Assembly: GCF_965205175.1 (NCBI RefSeq)
Contig: NZ_OZ242038.1
Coordinates: forward strand, 1,550,001-1,614,000
DNA from: Poriferisodalis sp965205175
GTDB taxonomy: Bacteria; Actinomycetota; Acidimicrobiia; Acidimicrobiales; Poriferisodalaceae
DNA length: 64,000 nt
Direction: 5' to 3'
The translations under genes and the position numbers were made by a program. Below, one piece after another: positions 7,362-15,529 of the stretch (position 1 is its first letter; each line of letters starts with the position of its first letter). Under the pieces are notes generated by a model. The model was not told the origin of the DNA. It worked only from the letters and a program-made list of their open reading frames with translations, and ran no database searches.

Positions 7362-10172
7362 ATGACTACGGCGGCGGCGTTCGCTGGCCCGCCTGAGCTG
7401 GGGCGCAGCGTGCTGGTGCGCCCCGGTGACCCAGTGCCCGCAGCGTGGCGGGACTGCGAGCGCGTCATCGTGCGTCCGAGCGAGTTCAGCGCCGAGACAG
7501 GCCGCCGGCTACGCGACGCTTGGCGATCGCGCACCCGACTCGTCATCGAGCTCGACGGCGACCTGCCAGATGCCGCACCAGTGCTGCAACGCCCGTGGTG
7601 GGAGCTCACGCCGGGGCTGACACTGCGCTCCGAGGTGCTCGCGCATCTGCTCAGCGCGAACGCCGTGGACGCGCGGGATGCTCGCCGGGTGCGCTTTGCT
7701 CCTGTCACGCTGGCGCACCAGCTCGGCGCGACGCCCTGCCCAGAGGACACTGCAGGCGACGTGATGATCGGCGCCCAGCCGCTGTGGTGCGACGGCGGCC
7801 CGCTGGACCTCTTCGAGATCGACGCGCCGAGTGTCGGCACGCCCGAAACTGCCGCAGGCGGCGTTCGCGCCCGCGATCTGACCATTCCGGTGCTCCCGGC
7901 GCCGAACTTGGCTGTCGGCAGCTTGACTGCAGCACGGCGTGCGGTTCCGCAGGCCGAGCTGGCGCCGGATCAGCGCGCCGCAGTCGGCCACCTCGGGGGA
8001 GGGGCCTGCATCGTTGCTCCTGCAGGCTCAGGCAAGACCCGCGTGCTCACCGAGCGCGCCCGCTACTTGGTGCGCGATGTCGGGGTCGCTCCGAGCGCAG
8101 TGTGCCTGGTGGCCTTCAACGTCCGTGCTCGGCGCGAGATGCAAGAACGCACAGCGGACCTGCCGGGCCTGGAGGTTCGCACGCTGAACAGCTTGGCGCT
8201 GGCGATCTGCAACGGCAGCGGTCCGTTTGCCCGGCCGCCTCGACACGGCCGCGTCGAAGTGATCGACGAGACAGGCGTGCGCGATCGGCTCGCGGGCCTC
8301 ATCAAGCGGCGCCGACGCGCCATGACCGACCCGTTCGCTCCGTGGCTCGAGGCGCTCAGCGCGTCGCGGCTGGGCCTGCGGTCGCCAGCGGAGGTCGAAC
8401 GCGACTTCCAGCCCGACGTCCCCGATTTCGCCGAGCTCGCGCCCCGCTTCGTGGAAAGCCTGTCGGCCGACGGATTGGTCGACTTCGACCAGCAGGTCAT
8501 CCGGGCAATCGAGATCCTGCTGACCGATCCGCCGGCGCGTGCCGCGGCTCGCCGGACCTGCGGCGTGCTGCTCGTCGACGAATTCCAGGACTTGACACCC
8601 GCGCACCTGCTGATGATCCGGCTGCTGGCCGGACCGCGAGCCGACGTGTTCGCCGTCGGTGACGACGACCAGACGATCTACGGCTACGCAGGCGCATCGC
8701 CGCAGTGGCTCATCGACTACCGCGCGTTCTTCCCCGGTGCAGATCGCCACGACCTCCACGTCAACTACCGCTGCCCGACGCCTGTGATCGGCGCCGTACG
8801 CAATCTGCTGTCGCACAATCGCCGCAGGCTCGACAAGCAGATCGTCGCGCCCGACAGCGGGGGAGGGGACGACTCGCCGGCGTCCGCGGCCGCGACGGCG
8901 TCCGCGGCTGCTGCCGCGGAACGCGACTGCCCCCGCAGGACCGGCGACGACCCCGACTCCGCAGCGATCACGGTGATGACGGCGCCGGCGCCGGCTGCCG
9001 CGTTTCGGCAAGCGGTCACGAAGCTCCTCGACGACGGTGCGCGCCCGTCGGACATCGCCGTGCTGGCACGCGTCAACAGCACCCTGTTGGTGCCGCAGAT
9101 CGTGTTGGCAGACATGGGCGTGGCGGCTGACGCTCCGCTGGGCCGCTGGTTCATCGAGCGCACCGGCGTCGCGGGCGCGCTGGCTTGGCTCCGGCTGGCC
9201 GTGGCACCCGAGGGCAGGCTCCCGGGTGCTGCTGTGTCCGACGCGGCACGCCGTCCGCCGCGAGGCATCTCGCCGCGGGTGATCGAGTGGATAGGGGAGC
9301 AGCGCAGCGTCGGCGCGTTGCGAGGGCTGGCGGGCCGCGTCAGCGATGAACGGACGTCGGCCAAGATCGAGGCGTTCGCGAACGATCTCGACATGCTGCG
9401 GCAGCGCACTGCCGACGAGCAGCTGCCGACTCGGGCCATCCTCGAAGCCGTCCGCAACGACCTCGGGCTGGGACACAGCCTGGAGTCCCGGCTGGACGCC
9501 TCGCGGCGGTCGGTGGACCGCTCAGCGCACGGCGACGACCTGCGAGCGCTCATCTCGGTGGCCGACATGCACCCCGACCCGACGAGCTTCCCCGCCTGGC
9601 TGGGACGCCAGCTGGCGGGCACCGGCGGGGACACGAGCGAACACGGTGTGCGCTTGGCCACCGTTCACAAGGTCAAGGGACTCGAATGGCGCCACGTCGT
9701 GGTCTACGACGCCTCCGAGGGCCTGATGCCGCACCGCTTGGCCCTCAGCAGCACGGCCGCTGGCATCGAGGAGGAGCGACGCGTGTTCCACGTGGCGCTC
9801 ACGCGCTGCTCAGCAACGGTGACGCTCGTATGCGGGGAGAACCCCTCGCCGTTCCTCGCAGAACTCCGCCAGCCGTGCTCCGCCGAATGCTGCTTCACCG
9901 AAGCGCCGGCGGCGACGCGACGAGCCAAGCAGCATCCGCCCGAAGATTCGCACGATGCGGCGTTGTTCGAGGCGTTGCGCTCTTGGCGTCTGGAGCGAAG
10001 CCGAGCCGACGCCGTGCCGGCATTCGTCGTCTTTGCAGATGCAGTGCTGATCGCGCTGGCGACGCAGCGACCTCGCACCGAAGCAGAGCTGCTGGCGGTG
10101 CCCGGCATCGGGCCAGCCAAGCTCAGCGCCTACGGTGCCGAGGTGCTGGCCGTGATCGCGGAGCACGCCTGA
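7362..10172 (+). CDS. UvrD2-like SF1 DNA helicase with C-terminal HRDC domain
   Basis: A 936-residue superfamily 1A (UvrD/Rep) ATP-dependent 3'-5' helicase for DNA repair. Walker A APAGSGKT lies near residue 218, Walker B with DEFQD near 404, GDDDQTIYGYAGA near 430, VHKVKGLEWRHVVV near 767 and FHVALTR near 810. The C-terminal 70 residues (PAFVVFADAVLIALA...LLAVPGIGPAKLSAYG) form an HRDC domain, as in actinobacterial UvrD2. An N-terminal extension of about 200 residues precedes the helicase and carries no motif I recognise. The frame is open upstream into folE, but ATG 7362 is the first sensible start after folE. It is convergent with the following Nudix gene (22-base gap). Confidence 0.9.
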   Translation: MTTAAAFAGPPELGRSVLVRPGDPVPAAWRDCERVIVRPSEFSAETGRRLRDAWRSRTRLVIELDGDLPDAAPVLQRPWWELTPGLTLRSEVLAHLLSANAVDARDARRVRFAPVTLAHQLGATPCPEDTAGDVMIGAQPLWCDGGPLDLFEIDAPSVGTPETAAGGVRARDLTIPVLPAPNLAVGSLTAARRAVPQAELAPDQRAAVGHLGGGACIVAPAGSGKTRVLTERARYLVRDVGVAPSAVCLVAFNVRARREMQERTADLPGLEVRTLNSLALAICNGSGPFARPPRHGRVEVIDETGVRDRLAGLIKRRRRAMTDPFAPWLEALSASRLGLRSPAEVERDFQPDVPDFAELAPRFVESLSADGLVDFDQQVIRAIEILLTDPPARAAARRTCGVLLVDEFQDLTPAHLLMIRLLAGPRADVFAVGDDDQTIYGYAGASPQWLIDYRAFFPGADRHDLHVNYRCPTPVIGAVRNLLSHNRRRLDKQIVAPDSGGGDDSPASAAATASAAAAAERDCPRRTGDDPDSAAITVMTAPAPAAAFRQAVTKLLDDGARPSDIAVLARVNSTLLVPQIVLADMGVAADAPLGRWFIERTGVAGALAWLRLAVAPEGRLPGAAVSDAARRPPRGISPRVIEWIGEQRSVGALRGLAGRVSDERTSAKIEAFANDLDMLRQRTADEQLPTRAILEAVRNDLGLGHSLESRLDASRRSVDRSAHGDDLRALISVADMHPDPTSFPAWLGRQLAGTGGDTSEHGVRLATVHKVKGLEWRHVVVYDASEGLMPHRLALSSTAAGIEEERRVFHVALTRCSATVTLVCGENPSPFLAELRQPCSAECCFTEAPAATRRAKQHPPEDSHDAALFEALRSWRLERSRADAVPAFVVFADAVLIALATQRPRTEAELLAVPGIGPAKLSAYGAEVLAVIAEHA

Positions 10173-10194
10173 ACCACGCCTGCAGCAAGCCGTG

Positions 10195-10851
10195 TCAGAT
10201 TGCCAGCGGACGCTTGCCGGCGAGGAACCGCTGGGCCATCACCCCGAGCACTGCCCAATACTGCGTGCCGGGCACGATGCGGTCGAGCGTCAGCTGGAGG
10301 TTGACCTCGAGCGCATCGGGATGCCCAGCCATGCGGACGCCGCGCACGGCGATCGACGGCCCGCCGCCCAGCAGGGCGAGGAACGGCGCAATCGGCACCT
10401 CATAGACAGCGTCCACTTCGCCCCGAGCCACGACGTACTCCGCGAGGGGTCGGTCGTCTCGCAGCAGGTACACGCTGATCAGCTCGCAGTTCAGCGTGCC
10501 TTCGCCGCTGTCGTCCACGAACCTGCGGACCCCGAGCGGCACGAGGTCTGCGGGGTCGGGCGCGATGCCCAGCTCCTCGTTCAGTTCCCGAGTGCCGTCA
10601 AGCGGCGATTCGCCGGCGGCGAGGTGCCCCGCTGCGCTGATGTCGAGCAGCCCGCCGAAGGCTGCTTTGGCGTTCGACCGGCCTTGCAGCACGATCATCG
10701 GTTTGCCGCCGCGCAGCGTCGCGATGAGGCAGTGGAAGACGCGATGCCATTCGCCGCGCTCATGCACCTCCTGGCGTGGTGCTGTGCGCACGTGCCGACC
10801 GAGTTCGTCGACGACGTCAAGCCGCTCGACCCCGGGAGCGCTGTCGGTCAC
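10195..10851 (-). CDS. Nudix hydrolase
   Basis: A 218-residue protein with a complete Nudix box (GHLAAGESPLDGTRELNEELGI: G-x5-E-x7-RE-x2-EE-x-G with a one-residue variation). The N-terminal lead (LDVVDELGRHVRTAPRQEVHERGEWHRVFHCLI) is typical of the IPP-isomerase-like/YfcD Nudix branch. The substrate is unknown; nucleoside diphosphate derivatives or isoprenoid diphosphates are the usual alternatives. The LLM oxidoreductase gene lies 37 bases upstream on the same strand, so the two may be co-transcribed. Confidence 0.85.
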   Translation of the reverse strand: MTDSAPGVERLDVVDELGRHVRTAPRQEVHERGEWHRVFHCLIATLRGGKPMIVLQGRSNAKAAFGGLLDISAAGHLAAGESPLDGTRELNEELGIAPDPADLVPLGVRRFVDDSGEGTLNCELISVYLLRDDRPLAEYVVARGEVDAVYEVPIAPFLALLGGGPSIAVRGVRMAGHPDALEVNLQLTLDRIVPGTQYWAVLGVMAQRFLAGKRPLAI

Positions 10852-10888
10852 GGCGCTAACGGCGCCGACGAATACCGTCGAGCTTCGT

Positions 10889-11731
10889 CTAGAGCAGCGC
10901 CGCGTACTTGTCGAGAATGGGCAGCACTACGTCGGCGGGTGCCGGCGGCAGTCCGAGCACCACACGAGAGCAGCCCAGCTCCGCGAGGTTCTCGAGGATC
11001 TCCGGCTTGGCGGGAGTGCCGAACTGGCCGAACTCGATCTCGGCGGGATCGCGTCCGGCCGAGACGGCAGCCTCGCGTATCTGGCCGATGGGTGCCGAGA
11101 AGTCGTAGCGGCCCGAGATTGGCATCCAGCCGTCGCAGAACTCGACGATGTCCGCGATGGTCTTCGGGCCGGCGGCACCGCCCAAGATGACCTTAGGCCC
11201 GCCTGGCTGCACTGGCTTCGGCCACGCCCACGACGAGTCGAAGTTCACCCAGTCGCCGTGGAACTCGGCCTCGTCATTGGTCCACAGTTCGCGTACGGCC
11301 AGCATGGTCTCGCGGGTGATGGCGCGCCGGTCGGTGTACTTCACGCCGTGGTGCCGCAGCTCTTCTTTGTTCCAGCCGTAGCCGATGCCCAGGATGAAGC
11401 GGCCGCCCGAGATGCGATCCACCGTTGCGGCCTCCTTGGCCAGCCAGATGGGATCGCGCTGCGCAACCAGCGTGATGCCGGTGCCGAGCATGATGTTCTT
11501 CGTCACGGCAGCGGCGGCGCCGAGCGACACGAACTGGTCGTGGGTGCGCCAGTACTCCTCGGGCAGCGGTGGTGCGCCCTCGTTCCCGCCCCACGGCGTC
11601 TCGCGGCTGGTGGGGATGTGGCTGTGCTCGGGAAACCACAGCGACTCGAAGCCTCGCTCCTCAGCGGCCTTGGCCAGCTCGACGGGCCCGATGGCCTTGT
11701 CGGTAGGGAACATCATCACGCCGATCTTCAC
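10889..11731 (-). CDS. LLM-class F420-dependent oxidoreductase
   Basis: A 280-residue luciferase-like monooxygenase-fold protein starting MKIGVMMFPTDKAI. GFESLWFPEHSHIP, KNIMLGTGITLVAQRDP, GRFILGIGYGWNKEEL and PVQPGGPKVILGGA are characteristic of the actinobacterial F420-dependent LLM group (TIGR03619-like), which moves hydride between F420 and small organic substrates. The substrate is not predictable. A cofC gene for F420 synthesis lies at 42.2-42.8 kb in this window, consistent with F420 use. ATG 11731 follows GGAGGTCC, a good ribosome binding site on the minus strand. Confidence 0.88.
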   Translation of the reverse strand: MKIGVMMFPTDKAIGPVELAKAAEERGFESLWFPEHSHIPTSRETPWGGNEGAPPLPEEYWRTHDQFVSLGAAAAVTKNIMLGTGITLVAQRDPIWLAKEAATVDRISGGRFILGIGYGWNKEELRHHGVKYTDRRAITRETMLAVRELWTNDEAEFHGDWVNFDSSWAWPKPVQPGGPKVILGGAAGPKTIADIVEFCDGWMPISGRYDFSAPIGQIREAAVSAGRDPAEIEFGQFGTPAKPEILENLAELGCSRVVLGLPPAPADVVLPILDKYAALL

Positions 11732-11874
11732 GGTGGACCTCCAAGACGGGTAGGTGGCAGCGCTGCGCGAGAGCCACGGCGATGGCGCCCGCAGCCGGAC
11801 GTCTGGTAGCGGCCACGCCGAGCGTAATCGTCACCGCGCTCCGGTGCCCTGCCGCCGTGTCTGTTGCCGTTGGG

Positions 11875-13284
11875 TCAACTGCCGTCGGTGGACCAGTGCC
11901 ACGGCTCGCTGGGAAGGTTCTTCAACCCGTAGGTGCGCGCATTGGCGGCCAGCCACCTGAATGCCACCGAGTTGCGGCTGGTGATCGAGCGCCCGTTGTG
12001 CCGGAAATCGATGGCCAGGCCCCGCTCGTGCATGGAGCGACCGGGCCGTGCCGTGGGCGGCCGGCACTGCCAGGAGGGTTTTTGCCAGATGGCCCATTCG
12101 CTGGTGCCGCAGTGCGCACGACGCAGCGCAATCTGGGACGCTGCGCTGCGGTAGCCGCCTCCGGTGAGCCTGATGCCGTCACGCGCTGCGTGTTCGAGCA
12201 GGTCCTCCACCTGGCTTGCGATCGATTCGTGGACTTGGATGCCGCCCACCCAGGTCAGCTCGCTGCGATTGAAATTGGTACCGGTGGGTTGTCCAGCAGT
12301 GCCCTCACGTTCACGGCGGCGGCGTTCGGCTTCAGCGCGCGCAGCCCGCAGGCGAGCGTCCTCGCGGCGCTTGAGTTCTGCCTGCAGTTCGGCATGCTTG
12401 GCGAGCGACGCTTCGATGCGCTTCGTCGTCTGGGCGACTTGATCTGCAGCAGCATCGTTGTTCTCCTCCATGATTCCCTGCTCGATGAGCAGTCGGTCAA
12501 GCCTGCTTTCGAGTTCATCGACTACTTGCTGGTCCTGCTTCGCGACGTCTAAGCGTTCTTGGAGGGCATTGCCGGACTCGGCGGCGAGCCGTTCCGTTTG
12601 CTCTGTGGCGTACTGGAGTTCGCGTGCTGCCAGCTCCATGTCAACGCTGAGGGCGCGTACTTCGTCTGCGGTTGCATGCACGTCGCCGAGTGCCGCGCCG
12701 ATCAGTACCCGGATACGCGCAGCGTCGTAGATGTCGCCGGTGCGCGCCAAACCGTAGGAACCCTCCACGAGCGCATCGTGGCCGATGTAGGTCTGCACGA
12801 CGAGGTCCACCCCTCGCTGCTGCAGTTCAGCCCGCCGGGCCACCAGTGAATTCAAGCGGTAAAGCGCTGCGTCCTCCGCTTCGGTGGCGAGATCCACCGC
12901 CAGTTGGGCCTTTGCGTAGTCTTCGTGCTGCTCGTTTGCCAGCAACATCGAGATGTCCAGAGCGCTCAGCACTTCGTCGACATCTGCCTGTTGCAGATCC
13001 ACCTCCGCGATTTTCGCTAGCAGCTCCGCTTGAGCCTCGTCACGGACGCGTTGTTCCTCAGCACGTTGAGCCTCCAGCTCCGCTCGCTCCTGCTCCAGTT
13101 CCTTCTGTTGCTCGCGCAGCTCTGCGTCGGACTGGGCGCCCGTGCTGCTGAGTGGCAAGACGCTCATCGCAAGGGCGAACGTCATCGCCGCCGCGCCGCA
13201 CCGCACCGCTCGGCGGGCTGCTGAGTCGCGCGGCAAACGCCGCTGTGTAACTCGCACCGAACGCGTCCTCGCTTCGGCCGGCAT
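11875..13284 (-). CDS. Secreted coiled-coil protein with C-terminal VanY-type (M15B) peptidase
   Basis: A 469-residue exported protein. An N-terminal signal peptide (AAAMTFALAMSVLPLSSTGAQS) is followed by roughly 270 residues of Glu/Gln/Ala/Arg-rich coiled coil. The C-terminus, from about residue 345, is a D-Ala-D-Ala carboxypeptidase/VanY-like domain: GGYRSAASQIALR, CGTSEWAIW, SMHERGLAIDF (His and Asp zinc ligands) and PSEPWHWS (third ligand His). The layout resembles cell-wall hydrolases such as PcsB/RipC, where a coiled coil gates a peptidase. Here an M15 domain stands in the place usually held by CHAP or NlpC/P60. Role: trimming peptidoglycan stem peptides, perhaps at division; regulation by FtsEX is speculative. 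Confidence 0.85.
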   Translation of the reverse strand: MPAEARTRSVRVTQRRLPRDSAARRAVRCGAAAMTFALAMSVLPLSSTGAQSDAELREQQKELEQERAELEAQRAEEQRVRDEAQAELLAKIAEVDLQQADVDEVLSALDISMLLANEQHEDYAKAQLAVDLATEAEDAALYRLNSLVARRAELQQRGVDLVVQTYIGHDALVEGSYGLARTGDIYDAARIRVLIGAALGDVHATADEVRALSVDMELAARELQYATEQTERLAAESGNALQERLDVAKQDQQVVDELESRLDRLLIEQGIMEENNDAAADQVAQTTKRIEASLAKHAELQAELKRREDARLRAARAEAERRRREREGTAGQPTGTNFNRSELTWVGGIQVHESIASQVEDLLEHAARDGIRLTGGGYRSAASQIALRRAHCGTSEWAIWQKPSWQCRPPTARPGRSMHERGLAIDFRHNGRSITSRNSVAFRWLAANARTYGLKNLPSEPWHWSTDGS

Positions 13285-13436
13285 GGCGCCGGGGTGTGCC
13301 TGCGGCCGCCGATGACCACCGCGTTCGGCGGCAGGGACCTTCCGACCAAGGTACCGATGAGCCGCCGCCGGCAGGTGTCGCGTTCTCGGGGCAGCCCCAG
13401 ACGGGCCGGACGAGCGCCCGATTCACGCGCTGCTCG

Positions 13437-13946
13437 TCACCGGTCGCGTTCGGTTCGGCGCAGCGGCTCACCGCCCGCTGCTCGGATGGTGGCTTCGAAG
13501 GCGTCGAGGTCGTTGCCGTTCACTTGGCCCGTCCATGGCTCGCCGACGCCACGGTCGTCCACCGGCGGCTCGAGGGCGACGTCCACCCGCGGGCTGTTCG
13601 TGTGAAGCACCATCGTTGCATCGGTGCCGCCGAGCCAGCGAGCGACGATGACGGCCCGTCGAAAGCCGATGTCAGCGAGCAGCAGACCCTGATCGGTCGC
13701 GGCCAGCAGCCGCTGCACGCTGAACAGCAGCTGGTGGGCGACCGCAGCGGCCACGATCAGCAGCCAGCCGGGGCCCCAGGCGATCGCCATGCCGGCGCCG
13801 AGCGCGAACGCCGCGACCCGGGCGAACATGATGCGCCGGTGCGCGCTGGCCGACGCTGCATCGGTGACCGCTACGGCGTTGCGCACATGCGCGTGGTCGC
13901 CGAGCAGGTCCACCGCCCGTTCCAGTGCCCGCTGCGACGGTGTCAT
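13437..13946 (-). CDS. Hypothetical membrane-hairpin protein
   Basis: A 169-residue protein that I do not recognise. Its ATG (13946-13944) overlaps the TGA of the amidase upstream (ATGA), which implies translational coupling. A soluble N-terminal helix (QRALERAVDLLGDHAHV) is followed by two hydrophobic stretches (RVAAFALGAGMAIAWG and WLLIVAAAVAHQLLF) forming a likely membrane hairpin. The polar C-terminal half contains LLLADIGFRRAVIVARW and DLDAFEATIRAAGG. The frame is open further upstream, inside the amidase gene, but that part is a shadow. It could be a membrane partner of the amidase; no catalytic motif is visible. Confidence 0.6.
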   Translation of the reverse strand: MTPSQRALERAVDLLGDHAHVRNAVAVTDAASASAHRRIMFARVAAFALGAGMAIAWGPGWLLIVAAAVAHQLLFSVQRLLAATDQGLLLADIGFRRAVIVARWLGGTDATMVLHTNSPRVDVALEPPVDDRGVGEPWTGQVNGNDLDAFEATIRAAGGEPLRRTERDR

Positions 13947-15499
13947 GGCAGTCCGGCGGGCAGCCCGCCGAGCGGCATCAGCCCGCCTGCATCGTTGAGT
14001 TGCTGGGCGACCGCCAGCAGCAGCGACTCCGCGCCGTAGCCGGCATGCATCTGCACTCCCAGCGGCAGTCCGTTGGCATCGAGTGCGGTGGGCAGCGAGA
14101 TGGCCGGCTGCCCGCTCACGTTGGCCTGATTGACGAACGCCGCCAGCTCGGCGACACGCCGTGCGCCTTCGAGCGGGTCCGACAGGTAGCCGAGCGGCGG
14201 AGTGACGTCGGCGAGCACAGGCGTGACCAGCAGATCGAAGGCGTCGTGGCGCTGCGGTCCAGCGCTGCCGGCGGCGTCGGTTGCCCTGCCAACGCTCCAG
14301 CCCGAGCCCATGCTCCAGAACGACATCACGCGCCGGCGCCAGCGCGCCAGCGCGCTGAGCGACTGCACGTACGCGGACGCGGGCAGCGAGCGTCCCAGCT
14401 CGGCGGACCACCAGTTGGCGGGCTCGACGTCGTCGGCGGTGATTGGCCGCCCCAGTTGCCGTGACCAGCCGGCCAGCTCAGCTGCCATGGCGACCGTGCG
14501 CACCACGATCGTGTGGTCGATGAGGTCCGCGCTGTGCCAGCCGTCGGGTGCCGCATCAGGCTCGATGCGATGTCCCAGCTCGGCCAGCAGGCTCGCTGTG
14601 CGCTCGACGGCACGCCGCGCCGGTGCGCTTGCCGCGCTGGGGCTGCCCGTCGAGACGGCGATGCGCAGGGGAGGCGGCGGGGCAGCCAGAGCGTCGGTGA
14701 ACGAAGCACCGGGCATCGGCGGGGGAGCGACGTATGGGTCGCCTGCCGCAGGGCCAGCGATGACGTCGAGGCATCGAGCCGCGTCGCGCACGGTGCGGGT
14801 CAGCATCCCGTCCACCGCGAAGCCGCCGCGGTGCTCGCCCAGACGAGGCGCAGTAGACACCCGTCCCCGGCTCGGCTTGAGCCCGACGAGGCCGCAGGCA
14901 GCAGCCGGCACGCGGATCGAGCCGCCGCCGTCGTTGCCGTGGGCGACTGGCACGATGCCCGCCGCGACGGCGGCTGCTGAACCGCCGCTCGAACCCCCAG
15001 GCGAGCGGACGAGGTCCCACGGGTTCGCCGTCGGGCCGTACACCGCTGGTTCGGTGGTGATGGTGGTGCCGAACTCGGGGGTGTTCGTGCGGCCCACCGA
15101 GATCAGCCCGGTGTCCCGCAGCAGACCGTAGAGATGACTGTCGAGCGAGCCTCGCCACTGCATCTCCGCCAAGAATCGTGTACCGGCGTGGTGAGGTTCC
15201 CCGGCTTGCTCGCAGCCGAGATCCTTGATCGCCATCGGCACACCGTCGAACGCCACGTCCGGCCCGACTGCGGCCGCCTGTCGCGCCGCTGAGTGCCGCC
15301 GCCTCTGCCAGCGCTCCGCAGCTTCGGCCGCCTCCGCCAGCGCTCGTTCGGGACGCGGATGGATCACCGCGTTCAACGCCGGATTCAGCCGATCCAGCCG
15401 CTCGAGCGCTGCCTGCATCGTTTCGAGGGGGTTCGTTTCTCCGCTCGCGAACGCGTGCGCCAACGCCGTTGCGTCGCAGTCACGTCGGTCTGCGGACAC
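13943..15499 (-). CDS. Amidase-signature family hydrolase (copy 1)
   Basis: A 518-residue amidase-signature enzyme that hydrolyses a carboxamide using a Ser-cisSer-Lys triad. The Lys lies in GVPMAIKDLG (near residue 92) and the Gly/Ser-rich loop is SPGGSSGGSAAAVAAG (near 165-180), followed by GNDGGGSIRVPAA. It resembles bacterial GatA-like amidases acting on aryl or aliphatic amides; without gatB or gatC nearby it is unlikely to be the tRNA amidotransferase. A paralogue lies 31 bases upstream on the same strand, so the two probably arose by tandem duplication and share a transcript with the membrane-hairpin gene downstream. Confidence 0.9.
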   Translation of the reverse strand: MSADRRDCDATALAHAFASGETNPLETMQAALERLDRLNPALNAVIHPRPERALAEAAEAAERWQRRRHSAARQAAAVGPDVAFDGVPMAIKDLGCEQAGEPHHAGTRFLAEMQWRGSLDSHLYGLLRDTGLISVGRTNTPEFGTTITTEPAVYGPTANPWDLVRSPGGSSGGSAAAVAAGIVPVAHGNDGGGSIRVPAAACGLVGLKPSRGRVSTAPRLGEHRGGFAVDGMLTRTVRDAARCLDVIAGPAAGDPYVAPPPMPGASFTDALAAPPPPLRIAVSTGSPSAASAPARRAVERTASLLAELGHRIEPDAAPDGWHSADLIDHTIVVRTVAMAAELAGWSRQLGRPITADDVEPANWWSAELGRSLPASAYVQSLSALARWRRRVMSFWSMGSGWSVGRATDAAGSAGPQRHDAFDLLVTPVLADVTPPLGYLSDPLEGARRVAELAAFVNQANVSGQPAISLPTALDANGLPLGVQMHAGYGAESLLLAVAQQLNDAGGLMPLGGLPAGLP

Positions 15500-15529
15500 G
15501 CTTGAGCAGCCTGCGATCCTGACTCGGCG

